From: Enhygromyxa salina
Lineage (GTDB): Bacteria; Myxococcota_A; Polyangia; Nannocystales; Nannocystaceae
Direction of reading: 5' to 3'
DNA length: 64,000 nt
Assembly: GCF_000737335.2 (NCBI RefSeq)
Contig: NZ_JMCC02000016.1
Span: forward strand, 37,585-101,584
Each line of letters begins with the position of its first letter. Within the stretch, counting starts at the first letter, position 1. This document shows positions 17,413 to 25,799 of this stretch, one piece after another. Below the pieces are notes generated by a model, which saw nothing but the letters and a program-made list of their open reading frames with translations, made no database searches and had not been told where the DNA came from. Position numbers and translations under genes: made by a program.

Positions 17413-19578
17413 TCATAACGGCTTGCTGAGCAGATCGAAGCCGACCTGCAGCGGGTTCTCGCCGATCTCGCCCAGCGCGCGCTCGAGGGTGGGATCCGCG
17501 GCCGCAGACATCAGCCACGCGCTCAGGCGCTCGCGTAGTTGCTCGCTGAGGGGCCCCTGCGTGAGCGCGGCCCGCAGCGCGCCGACGTCCTCGACCGGGT
17601 CCGCGGCCGCGACGGGCTCGGCCGGCGTGTGGTCGACCGGCGTGTGCGCAGTCTCGATCGGGATCTCGAGCGGGTCGAGATCGATCCACGCGTGGTCTTC
17701 GCTGCCGGACGGCTCCGCGCGAAGCTCATCGGGATCGGGGTCGGGATCGGGATCGGCATCCTCATCCGCGCCCTCGCTGTCCGGCGCCGCGCCACCGGGG
17801 ACCTGAACCTGAACCGGCACCGCTCGCCAGCTCGAGTCCCCATGGTCCCGCAGCCGCCGGGCCCGACGCTCGGCGATGACCTCCCACGGCTGAGCGTTGA
17901 GCACGTGCTCGCGCTCGAGCCAGCCCCGCCGCGCCATCGCCAGCGCAAACTCCGGCCGACCCAGGTGACGCGGCGCGTGAGCGTCGGTGTTGAGCACCAC
18001 CGCCACGCCCCGCTCGCGGCACTTTCGACAGTCGACATCACCCAGGTCCATGCGATTGGGCCCGCCGTTGCACTCGAGCGCGACCTGATGCTGCCGCGCG
18101 GCGGCCAGCACCGCCTCGAGATTCAGCGGATACGCGTCGCGCTTGCCCGGCCGGCGCCCGGTTGGGTGGCCAATGCAATCCACGACCCCGCTCTCGATCG
18201 CCCGGATCACCCGCTTGGTCATTGTTGCTTCGTCTTGGTCCGTCCACCGATGCACGCTCGCCACGACCCAGTCGAGCTGCGCGAGCAGGGCCGGGTCGAG
18301 ATCGAGCTCACCGTTGGCCAGGATGTCGACCTCGATCCCCGATCGCAGCTGCAGGTCATCGAGCTGGGCGTCGAGCCGGCGGATCCGCTGCAGCTGCGCG
18401 GCCAGGCGCGGCTCGTCGAGGCCGTTGGCGATCCGCAGGGCCTTCGAGTGATCGGTGATCGCAATGTAGCGATGCCCAAGCTCGCGCGCCCGCTCGCTCA
18501 TCTCGCGCAGCGTGCCAGCCCCGTCGCTGTCGGTCGTGTGCATGTGCAGATCACCGAGCAAGTCGCCAGCTTCGATCAGCTTTGGCAGCCGCTTGCGATC
18601 CGCGGCCTCGACCTCGCCTTGGTTCTCGCGCAGCTCGGGGGGGATCCACGGCAGGCCCAGGTGGCGAAACACGTCGGCCTCTTCTGGGCAGGGATCGATC
18701 AGCTGCTCGTCACGGGTGAACACGCCCTTGTCGCTGACCTTGAGCCCCAGCCGACCCGCCCGCAGTCGCAGCTCGATGTTGTGCAGCTTCGACCCCGTGA
18801 AGTAGTGCAGCCCGGCGCCAAAATTCTGGGGCGGGAGCACGCGCAGATCCGCCTGTTGTTGGTTGCGCAGCCGCACCGAGCAGCGCGAGTCCCCGCGCAG
18901 CAGCACCTCTTCGACGTCGGGCAGGCTCTGAAACCGCGAGGACACCGGGCCTGGATCACTCGAAGCCACCAGCACATCCAGATCACCGATCGCCGCCTTG
19001 CCCCGGCGCACGCTCCCGGCCAGCTCGATCCGCGCGACCTCGGGCAGCGACGAGAGCGACGCGAGGATCCGCCGACCGACCCGCTGGGCCTCGATCAGCG
19101 GGACCTTGCCCCGCCGCTTGCGATAGGCTTCGACGCCCGCGAGGATCTTGTGGACCATCGCCGTGCCCATCCGCGGCATCGACTCGATCCCGCCTGCCTG
19201 GGCCGCGTACTCGAGCTGATCGATGGTCTCGACGCCAAGTCGATTGTGGATGTTGCGGACGGTTGTGGGGCCGAGGCCCTTGATCTTCAGCATCTCGCGC
19301 AGCCCGGGGCCGATCTTGCGGCGCAGCTGATCGAGGTCGTCGCAGCTGTGGCGCCGCAACATCTGCTTGACCCGATGCACCGTCCCCGAGCCGATCCCCC
19401 GGACGCTGTCGAGCTCGCCCCGGTTGAGCAGCTCCTCCGCCGGGCGCGGCAGGCCCTCGATGATCCGCGCCGCCCGACGAAACGCAGCGATCCGGTGACG
19501 GTCGCCGCCGTCGATCTGCAGTAGGTCGGCCATCTCGCCAAATAGCGCGGCGATCTCCGAGTTTTCGAGGCGGGCCAT
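17413..19578 (-). CDS. polX: PolX-type DNA polymerase/3'-5' exonuclease with an added C-terminal domain
   Basis: The protein is 721 aa, against about 570 for B. subtilis PolX. Order: helix-hairpin-helix 8-kDa-like region (residues 1-150, with VRGIGSGTVHRVKQ and IKGLGPTTVRNIHNRLG); nucleotidyltransferase palm with GSVRRGKAAIGDLDVLV (Asp199, Asp201) and ADLRVLPP (Asp244); the TGSKLHN element at 261; then a PHP exonuclease domain from about 340 with DLHMHTTDSDG (His344, His346), ITDHSKAL (His376), EVDI, SVHR (His443), HPTGR (His471) and NTDAHAP (Asp532, His534). All expected metal ligands are present. Residues from about 580 form an acidic, Asp-Pro-rich linker and a final helical 70-residue segment not normal for the family. 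It acts in gap-filling base excision repair and DNA 3' end cleaning in known relatives. Confidence 0.95.
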   Translation of the reverse strand: MARLENSEIAALFGEMADLLQIDGGDRHRIAAFRRAARIIEGLPRPAEELLNRGELDSVRGIGSGTVHRVKQMLRRHSCDDLDQLRRKIGPGLREMLKIKGLGPTTVRNIHNRLGVETIDQLEYAAQAGGIESMPRMGTAMVHKILAGVEAYRKRRGKVPLIEAQRVGRRILASLSSLPEVARIELAGSVRRGKAAIGDLDVLVASSDPGPVSSRFQSLPDVEEVLLRGDSRCSVRLRNQQQADLRVLPPQNFGAGLHYFTGSKLHNIELRLRAGRLGLKVSDKGVFTRDEQLIDPCPEEADVFRHLGLPWIPPELRENQGEVEAADRKRLPKLIEAGDLLGDLHMHTTDSDGAGTLREMSERARELGHRYIAITDHSKALRIANGLDEPRLAAQLQRIRRLDAQLDDLQLRSGIEVDILANGELDLDPALLAQLDWVVASVHRWTDQDEATMTKRVIRAIESGVVDCIGHPTGRRPGKRDAYPLNLEAVLAAARQHQVALECNGGPNRMDLGDVDCRKCRERGVAVVLNTDAHAPRHLGRPEFALAMARRGWLEREHVLNAQPWEVIAERRARRLRDHGDSSWRAVPVQVQVPGGAAPDSEGADEDADPDPDPDPDELRAEPSGSEDHAWIDLDPLEIPIETAHTPVDHTPAEPVAAADPVEDVGALRAALTQGPLSEQLRERLSAWLMSAAADPTLERALGEIGENPLQVGFDLLSKPL

Positions 19579-19680
19579 GCGGACGGCGCGGCCGGGGTGT
19601 TATGGTCCGGCCCCCCGGCCCGGCACCAGTCTAGCCGGCGGGCTTCGTTCGAGCACCCACCGAGCAAACGAGCAACCGAC

Positions 19681-20799
19681 ATGGCCAACGACGACCAGAA
19701 CCAGCAACAGCCACAACAGCCTGGGATGCCCGGGATGCCCGGGATGCCAGGCATGATGCCCGGCCAAGGCATGCCCGGCCAAGGCATGCCCGGCATGAAC
19801 CCCATGATGGGCGGCATGAACCCCATGATGATGCAGATGATGCAGATGATGGGGCAGATGGCCGGCGGGATGGGCATGGCCCCCCAGTTCGACGCCTCGG
19901 CCGCCCCCTTCCAAGGTGAGCTCAGCAAAGACGAAGACTCGGGCCTCGACGCGGACATCATCCGCCCCGCCACCTTCGACGATCTGATCCGCAAGCAAGA
20001 GCCCCTGCCAACTGGCACCGTGCTCGACCACCTGTGCCTCACCGAAGACGGCAAGCACTCGCTGGGCGGCCTGCCCAAGGGCTGCACCATGGCGCTGGTT
20101 GGCCCCCCCGGTAAGGGCAAGACCCGCACGACCCTTGGCACCCTGGCGCGCGTGGCCCAGTCTGGCACCAAGGTCGCGTTCGTGGTCGCCGAAGAGGGCT
20201 TCCATGACAAGGCCGGCTCGGGCCGCGACGACCTTGGCTCGCGCATGACCAAGATCGGCATGTCCGCGACCGGCCTCAGCGAAGCGGAATTTCGCAAGCA
20301 GGTGCTCGAGAACATGTGGGTGATCGAGTCGCAGTACCACCGCGGTCAGACCTGGGACGACTTCATCGCCAAGTACCGCTACCTGGTCGAGAAGGCCGGG
20401 ATCGGGTTCGTGGTCATCGACTCGCTGAACATGCTCGATCCCAGCAAGAACAAGACGGCGGATCACCTGAGCACGCTCAAGACCTACAACCATGAGCAGG
20501 GCGTGACCTGTCTGTGCGTGGGTCAGATCAAGGACACGGGCGCGCCGGTGGGTGGCGAGGCGATGCAGCACACCGCCGACGCCGTGTTCCTGATCGAAGA
20601 GATGGGGCTGAGCTCGAAAGAGATCGCGTCGGAGTGGGGCGGCAAGTACCGCGAGCGGATCGACATCATCCGCGCGGTCAAGTGCGTGTCGTCGCCAACC
20701 TTCCCGCACCCAATTCGCATCGAGCAAAAGCCGGGCACGGGTGAGCTGTTGGTCTCGGCGCTGCAGCCGGCCGACAAGGCCGTGCTGCCGCTCGCCTAG
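19681..20799 (+). CDS. RecA/RadA-like ATPase with a Met-Gly-Pro-rich N-terminus
   Basis: The 372-aa protein has a low-complexity N-terminus, about residues 14-75, made of GMPGMPG, GMPGQG and MMQMMQMM runs. A RecA-fold ATPase follows: Walker A GPPGKGKT at 141-148, a Walker B-like FVVIDS with Asp247, and VTCLCVGQIKDTG as the sensor-like strand. The layout (KGCTMALVGPPGKGKT, then LVEKAG...DSLNML and QIKDTGAPVGGEAMQHTADAVFLIEE) resembles the RadA/DnaB ATPase core without the RadA zinc finger or Lon-like domain. A role in recombination or as a regulatory ATPase is possible. It is divergently placed from polX, about 100 bases apart, which suggests shared promoter DNA and perhaps a common DNA repair role. 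Confidence 0.75.
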   Translation: MANDDQNQQQPQQPGMPGMPGMPGMMPGQGMPGQGMPGMNPMMGGMNPMMMQMMQMMGQMAGGMGMAPQFDASAAPFQGELSKDEDSGLDADIIRPATFDDLIRKQEPLPTGTVLDHLCLTEDGKHSLGGLPKGCTMALVGPPGKGKTRTTLGTLARVAQSGTKVAFVVAEEGFHDKAGSGRDDLGSRMTKIGMSATGLSEAEFRKQVLENMWVIESQYHRGQTWDDFIAKYRYLVEKAGIGFVVIDSLNMLDPSKNKTADHLSTLKTYNHEQGVTCLCVGQIKDTGAPVGGEAMQHTADAVFLIEEMGLSSKEIASEWGGKYRERIDIIRAVKCVSSPTFPHPIRIEQKPGTGELLVSALQPADKAVLPLA

Positions 20800-20886
20800 C
20801 GCGTGCGAGCAGCGTCGCCGGCCCTCCCCTGCTTGCTGTGAAGCTCGCGGGTGAGGGCCGCCGCGTTTGACTCGACCCTCGGGGGC

Positions 20887-21543
20887 TCAGTCGCAGCCCT
20901 CTGCGGCCAGGCAGCAGTCCTCGGTGTTCATCAGGCAAAAGCTCGGGTCGCCCTCGCCAGCGATGATCGGCATCGGCTGACAGCCGTAGCCCTCGCGCCC
21001 ACACTGGCTCGAGCTCTCACACGGCGGCGCGCAGGCGGTGAACAGATCCTGGGCGCCGATGCAGGCGATGCCGCCCTCGGGGTCGCACTCGACGGAGTCG
21101 AGCACGAAGGTGGTCTGGGCGTCGGGCAGGCTGCAGGCCTTGTTGCAGTAGCCCCCGGGCAGGGCGAACACGCCAATGATGTCCGTGATGCAGATGGCGT
21201 CGTCGCCAAGCAGGGCCTGGCAGTCGGCGTCCTGCATGCAGGGCGCTCCCCAGGTTGTCATGATTGACTCCGTCACCCCGTCCTTCTCGGCCCACTCCGT
21301 GCCGCAGGCGTCGCCGGTGGTGTCGCCGTCGCCGTCGCCGGTGGTGTCGCCGTCGCCGTCGCCGACGGTCTCGCCGACGCCATCACTCGAGGTGTCGCTC
21401 TCGCCCATGTCACCGTCACCGTCGCCGTCGCCGTCGCCGGACGAGGTGTCGCCGCCGCCCTCGCCCGCGGAGTCGCCACAGCCAAAGAGCGCCAGGGCGA
21501 GGATCGGGGACAGTAGGATCGAGGTGCGTGCGCGTGGCTGCAT
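20887..21543 (-). CDS. Cys-rich lipoprotein with Gly-Asp-Ser-Thr linker
   Basis: The 218-aa protein starts at the ATG that gives a clean signal (SPILALALFGC). After the lipidated Cys there is a 60-residue linker built of G-D-G-D and D-T-T-G-D-G repeats, coded by short GTCGCC-type DNA repeats. The C-terminal 130 residues hold about 15 Cys, e.g. GAPCMQDADCQALLG and CAPPCESSSQCG, suggesting a small disulfide-rich domain of the kind seen in myxobacterial surface lipoproteins. No enzyme motif. An alternative start 12 codons upstream adds only basic residues. Confidence 0.75.
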   Translation of the reverse strand: MQPRARTSILLSPILALALFGCGDSAGEGGGDTSSGDGDGDGDGDMGESDTSSDGVGETVGDGDGDTTGDGDGDTTGDACGTEWAEKDGVTESIMTTWGAPCMQDADCQALLGDDAICITDIIGVFALPGGYCNKACSLPDAQTTFVLDSVECDPEGGIACIGAQDLFTACAPPCESSSQCGREGYGCQPMPIIAGEGDPSFCLMNTEDCCLAAEGCD

Positions 21544-21597
21544 CCGCCAACTATCTGGCCTCGGCCGCGTGCGGGTCAACGCCGGGCCCGTTCGCGC

Positions 21598-22284
21598 TCA
21601 GTCGACCGAGAAGCTCGAGCTGACCTTCATCGTGGGGCCGTCGAAGGCAGGGAACCGGTGGCCGTACACGGCCTTGCGCACGCAGGGGATCATTCCGGCT
21701 TCGGTCAGCCGGGCCGGCGCCGAGGCGTTGACGCCGGTGACCTTGCCCTTCTTGTCGACGCCAAAGCTGTAGCGCACCGTGCCGCTGTTCAGATCAGGCA
21801 TGCGCGCCGCCGCGTCGCGGACACAGGCCTGAAAGCTCGAGTCGAGCTTGGCGAGCTCCCGGTCGATCACGCCGTCGCTGAGCCGCTCGCTGCCATCTGA
21901 CATCGAGATGCTCTGATCCTCGGTGGCGTTGAAGCGCGGCACGTTGCTGTCGTTGTCGATCGGCGGGCCGCCCCCAGCCGCGAGCTCGCCCTCTTCGGCG
22001 CTGCCACCATCGCCACCGCCACCGCCACCGCCACCACGTCGGCCTCGCCTGCGCTTGCGCTTGCCGGGCTCGGGCGCTTCGTCTTCCTCGACCACCTCGG
22101 TCTCGGCGACCTCGAGCTCGCAGCGCCCCGCGACGCAAACCGTGCCCGCACCACACAGCTGGCCGGCATCACAGTCGAGGCTGGGCGCGCTCGCCATGTA
22201 CGTGAAATACCCAAACATCCCGCCCGCCCCGAGCACCAGCCCAAGCACGAGGCCACCCCCCAACATCCCAGCTGGCGTGCTCAT
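21598..22284 (-). CDS. AgmX/TonB-like membrane-anchored protein
   Basis: The 228-aa protein has an N-terminal membrane anchor (GMLGGGLVLGLVLGAGGMFGY, about 6-27), a short Cys-bearing segment (LCGAGTVCVAGRCE), an acidic then basic then Gly-rich linker, and a C-terminal domain. The C-terminal domain has the shape shared by AgmX/PglI and TonB C-termini: one Cys in FQACVRD, a central GTVRYSFGVDKKGKVTGV strand pair and a final IPCVRKAVYGHRFPAF. In Myxococcus AgmX-type proteins belong to gliding or cell-envelope machines; role here unknown. Its start codon overlaps the stop of the upstream gene (ATGA), so it is translationally coupled to it. Confidence 0.75.
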   Translation of the reverse strand: MSTPAGMLGGGLVLGLVLGAGGMFGYFTYMASAPSLDCDAGQLCGAGTVCVAGRCELEVAETEVVEEDEAPEPGKRKRRRGRRGGGGGGGGDGGSAEEGELAAGGGPPIDNDSNVPRFNATEDQSISMSDGSERLSDGVIDRELAKLDSSFQACVRDAAARMPDLNSGTVRYSFGVDKKGKVTGVNASAPARLTEAGMIPCVRKAVYGHRFPAFDGPTMKVSSSFSVD

Positions 22285-23264
22285 TGGTCCTGCAACTCGT
22301 CGTCTGCGCCGTCGGCGTCCGCATCAGCGTCACCGTCAGCGTCAGCGTGCTCGGGCGGGTTCACGAGATCGCTTGGCTCGCGCAGCGGCCCGCGAGCATC
22401 CAGGATCGGCGCCGGGCGATCACCAGGTCCATGAATGACCTTGCTGGCTTTCTCGGCCTCCCAGCGTTCACGTCGCTCGACCCGCTCCGCCTCACGCTCG
22501 AGCCGGTTGGCTTCGGCCTCGGCCTTGTCCCACCAGGTCCGCTCGCGGACGGGCCGGAACTCCGTCTCTTCGTCGATCAGCTCGAGGCCGTAGCGCTCGC
22601 GCAGCTCGTTGGGCAGCTGCCCGTGCACAACCGTCTTGCAGGTGATCGTCTCTTGCTCGGTCTGCTTGCGGGGCGCCTGCCACTGATCCCAGCCGCCCTT
22701 GGCGATCACCTCTTGCGGGTGCGGCACCCGAGTCCACAGCCGGACGAAGCTGACCGACTTGGCCGGCACCCCGTCGTGATGGCGCTCCCACTCGCGGCAC
22801 ACCCACGCGCCATACAGCCGCTGGTAGTGCTTCTTGCCGTCGATCCGCCGGTTGATCTTGCCGCGCCGGTCGTACCAAAAATACGGGTAGCGGTTGTCTT
22901 CCCAGATGTCTTGCTCGAAGTCCCACAGCTCGCCGTCTTGATCCTCCACGAACACGCGCACGAACGCGTTGGTGCGGTTTGGATTGGGGGCGAACATGGC
23001 CCAGCTCTGGTTGTTGCGGGTCCCACGAAAGTACTCGTAGCCCTTGGTCTGCTGCAGGAAGCTCTTGTGGAAATCCTTGGCCAAGCCCTTGCCGGGGGAG
23101 TTCCACACGATCAGCACGCTCGCGTGGTAGAGCACGAACACGCTGGCGACCAGGATGCCCCACAGCGGGTACACCCACGGACTGCTCGCGCGGCGCTCGG
23201 CGAATTGTTGCGGCGCGTGCAGCAGTGTCTCGTGCAGCGGCGCTTGCTTCGGCGCGGGAGGCAT
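22281..23264 (-). CDS. Membrane-anchored protein, tandem paralogue A (327 aa)
   Basis: One membrane segment (WVYPLWGILVASVFVLYHASVL, about residues 29-50) is followed by a domain with KGYEYFRGTRNNQSWAMFAP, WDFEQDIWEDNRYPYFWYD, KINRRIDGKKH and CREWERHH. The neighbour at 23341 is about 60% similar over this part, so the pair arose by duplication. This copy adds an acidic C-terminal tail with A-D-A-D-G-D repeats. A W-x-M-F-A-P element is also seen in several bacterial membrane proteins of unknown function. The start was set by alignment with the paralogue; a frame 20 codons longer exists. Confidence 0.8.
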   Translation of the reverse strand: MPPAPKQAPLHETLLHAPQQFAERRASSPWVYPLWGILVASVFVLYHASVLIVWNSPGKGLAKDFHKSFLQQTKGYEYFRGTRNNQSWAMFAPNPNRTNAFVRVFVEDQDGELWDFEQDIWEDNRYPYFWYDRRGKINRRIDGKKHYQRLYGAWVCREWERHHDGVPAKSVSFVRLWTRVPHPQEVIAKGGWDQWQAPRKQTEQETITCKTVVHGQLPNELRERYGLELIDEETEFRPVRERTWWDKAEAEANRLEREAERVERRERWEAEKASKVIHGPGDRPAPILDARGPLREPSDLVNPPEHADADGDADADADGADDELQDQ

Positions 23265-23340
23265 TGCCGCGATTCTGCCATGGCCAGGCGGCGGGTACAG
23301 CGTGCGCTTGCGGGGTCGACTCACACCGTGTTGCGCCGCT

Positions 23341-24156
23341 CTAGAGCTGCCCAGGCGACTGCCCTGCCCGCTTCGCCTTCGCAGCCTCGGCCTTCGCCGC
23401 CTTCTCGGCCTTGACCCTCTCTGCCTCGCGCACGCTCCACCAGGTCTTCTCGCGGATCGCCCGAAACCCCTTCTCTTCGTCGATCAGATCCAACCCATAG
23501 CGCTCGCGCAGCTCGTTCGGCAGCTGGCCCTGGCTGACCGTCTTGCAGGTGATGGTCTCTTGCTCGAGCTGCTTGGCCGGCGCCTCCCACTGGTTCCAGC
23601 CGCCCTTCGCCAAGACCTCGGCGGGCTCGGGCACCGTCGTCCAGCGGCGCACGAAGCTGACCGAGATCGCCGCCTCGCCGCCGTTTTGCCGCTCCCATTC
23701 ACGACACACCCACGCCCCGTAGATCCGCTGGAAGTGCTTCTTGCCGTCGATCCGTCGGTTGATCTTTCCGCGGCGGTCATAAAAGAAGTACGGGTAGCGG
23801 TCCTCTTCCCAGATGTCCTGCTCGAAGTCCCACAGCACGCCATCTTTGTCGGTCACGAACACGTGCACGAACGCGTTCACCTTGGTCGGGTTGGGCGCGA
23901 ACATGTCCCAGCCCTGCGTGTTGTTGGTGCCGCGGAAGTACTCGTGGCCCTTGACCTGCTTCAAGAAGCTGTCGTGAAAGTTCTTGGCCAAGCTGACCCC
24001 GGGCGAGTTCCACACCAGCAGCACGCTCACGTGGTAGAGCACGAACACGCTGACCGCCAAGATGCCCCACAGCGAGTACGCCCACGGGCTGCTCGGTCGG
24101 CGGTCGACCGGGGCGGGGCGCCCATGCAGCAGGGACTCGGACAGCGGCGCGGGCAC
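23341..24156 (-). CDS. Membrane-anchored protein, tandem paralogue B (271 aa)
   Basis: This gene is the upstream copy of the pair with 22281-23264. It has the same layout: one membrane segment (about residues 24-46), GWDMFAPNP, WDFEQDIWEEDRYPYF, KINRRIDGKKHFQRIYGAWVC-type core, and a Lys/Ala-rich C-terminus. The 76-base gap to the next gene and the same strand make one transcript 23341-22281-21598 likely, ending with the AgmX-like protein. Function unknown; the retained invariant Trp, Asp and Arg positions between copies suggest both are under selection. Confidence 0.8.
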   Translation of the reverse strand: MPAPLSESLLHGRPAPVDRRPSSPWAYSLWGILAVSVFVLYHVSVLLVWNSPGVSLAKNFHDSFLKQVKGHEYFRGTNNTQGWDMFAPNPTKVNAFVHVFVTDKDGVLWDFEQDIWEEDRYPYFFYDRRGKINRRIDGKKHFQRIYGAWVCREWERQNGGEAAISVSFVRRWTTVPEPAEVLAKGGWNQWEAPAKQLEQETITCKTVSQGQLPNELRERYGLDLIDEEKGFRAIREKTWWSVREAERVKAEKAAKAEAAKAKRAGQSPGQL

Positions 24157-24169
24157 GGCTGAATCTTGC

Positions 24170-24707
24170 CATCAGTGGGGCCGGTGTACAGATCTTCGAG
24201 CCAACCCAGCGCGGGCGCTCACGCACGTTGGCCGCGCGAGAGCACCGGCTGCGGCGCCCGTCGTAGGCGCGAGGATCACGTTGTTCGAGGACCCCACGTT
24301 GGCCCAGGCCGCTCGAGCTTGGCGAACACGACCCCGGCCGCCAGCGCGACGCCAAGCAGCCCGACCATGGACTCGATCGTGACCAGCACGTTGGCGTAGG
24401 TGCCGTTCGGCACCAGGCCGCCGTAGCCGATCGTGGCGATCGTCTGCACGCTAAAGAAAAACGCGTCGGCGAAGCTGCCGGGCCGGGCACCCGAGATGCA
24501 GTCGCCGCCGGCCAAGTACAGACCGGCGAAGCCCACGTTGGCCAGCAAGAACACCAGCGAGAACACGACCAAGATCCCCAGCCACGAACCCTGGAGCAGA
24601 CGAAGATAGAGCTCCGTCAGCGGCGTGAACGGGAGCCCGCCCCGCACCGAAGCCTGCTCGGGCCCCAACACGGGGCGGTCGTTGGCCGGCTCGGGTGCGT
24701 CGCTCAC
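24170..24707 (-). pseudogene. Inward-rectifier K+ channel (Kir-like), frameshifted in the cytosolic domain
   Basis: The intact frame (24276-24707, 143 aa) gives TM1 (about residues 42-67), pore helix and filter T-I-G-Y-G (92-96), and TM2 (about 104-128), then GVVFAKLERPG and an early stop. Bacterial Kir channels continue for about 170 more residues. The lost sequence can be read in other frames of the same strand: NNVILAP just after the stop in one frame, then AYDGRRSRCSRAANVRERPRWV-like residues in another (Kir consensus ...APYDGxxxxxxRAANxRxxxxV). Restoring one base between 'CCT' and 'AC' would join ILAP to YDG. At least two frameshifts are needed, and the domain fades near 24190. The pore part alone could still make a leaky channel. 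Confidence 0.7.
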
Positions 24708-24744
24708 CGGCCACTAAGGTGGCACTTGGGCGCCGACGGTGCAA

Positions 24745-25605
24745 TCAGGCGCGGGACAGGATCTCGAGCAAGCCAGCAGGGTTGTCGACGTGGACCCAAT
24801 GGCCAGCGCCTGCGACGGTGGCCAGAGCGATGTCGCCGGCTTCGGCGAGCGCCTGGGCGCGGGCGAGCTCGTCGCCGAACACGGCTTGGGATCGCTCGCC
24901 GAGCACCAGGGTGACTCGAGCTCCGGCCGCGGCCTCGGCCTCGAGCGCGGGCCACAGATCGAGGGTCGTGAAGTCTCGCAGCAGCGCGGAGATCCGCTCG
25001 AGGTCCAGGCCAAAGCGCCACTGTCGGGGCTCGGCGTCGGGGTTGACCTCTTCCAAGTTGGTCGCCAGCCACTGCGCGATCGGCTTGGCGATCCCCGCGG
25101 CGAGCAGCGCGTCAACGAACGCGCCGCGGGACTCGAACTGCGGGGGTAGTTGATCGAGCGCGGCGAACACAGCGTCGGTGCTGCGGTCGCGGGGCTCGGT
25201 GCGGGGGCCGGCGGGGGCGTCGATGACCCACAGCTCGTCAGCGCCGAGGCCGGCCGCGCGCAGCTGGTCGGCGGCTGCGATCGCAACCTTGCCGCCGAAG
25301 CTGTGCCCGAGCACCGCCGCGATCCGTCCGCCGTGGGTCTGCGTGATCGACTTGGCCAGCGCGACCAGATCTGCGGCGGCGGCCGTGACCGTGCGATCGC
25401 CCGACAGATGTTGTGAGTCCCCGTGATCGCGCAGATCGACCAACACCGCGCCCCAGTCGGGTTCGCCCGCCTGCGCCCGATCAGCGAGCCACTTACGGGC
25501 GAAGCTGCGCCAGTTGGCGCCGCGGCCCAGGATGCCGTGTAGGAACAGCATCCAGCGATCGGGTTTCTGCGCTTCGGCGGTCAGCAGCTGGTGAGCCAGG
25601 ATCAT
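24745..25605 (-). CDS. Alpha/beta hydrolase, YbfF/ABHD11-like
   Basis: The 286-aa protein has LFLHGILGRGANWRSFARK (oxyanion strand and helix), VLVDLRDHGDSQH, the nucleophile elbow GHSFGGK and a C-terminal AGAGHWVHVDNP with the catalytic His. This pattern, in particular DLRNHG/DLRDHGDS, is that of the YbfF/ABHD11 esterase group. It is cytosolic, without signal. The substrate may be acyl-CoA or small esters; not determined. The ATG at 25605 aligns with the family start; the frame is open further upstream but without character. It reads toward the decayed K+ channel gene. Confidence 0.85.
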   Translation of the reverse strand: MILAHQLLTAEAQKPDRWMLFLHGILGRGANWRSFARKWLADRAQAGEPDWGAVLVDLRDHGDSQHLSGDRTVTAAAADLVALAKSITQTHGGRIAAVLGHSFGGKVAIAAADQLRAAGLGADELWVIDAPAGPRTEPRDRSTDAVFAALDQLPPQFESRGAFVDALLAAGIAKPIAQWLATNLEEVNPDAEPRQWRFGLDLERISALLRDFTTLDLWPALEAEAAAGARVTLVLGERSQAVFGDELARAQALAEAGDIALATVAGAGHWVHVDNPAGLLEILSRA

Positions 25606-25799
25606 TGCGGTGGATGCTAGCAGGGTCAATTCTGGATGGGCCTCGCGTGGCTGGCCAAGGCATCGCCGTTCCCACTCCCTCGATGCGCGCATGTCACCGG
25701 ACGCCGAATGCCCGCCCTTCGCCGTGGCGTGCCGTTGTGCGCGAGCCTGTGAAAGAACGTGCACACCCCACCCATGATCGCGTATGAAAGAAGCGCAAC

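Noticed and set aside
15882..19524. Two long plus-strand frames (515 and 661 codons) opposite the metalloprotease and PolX genes
   Set aside because: They mirror well-supported genes and have no domain of their own.
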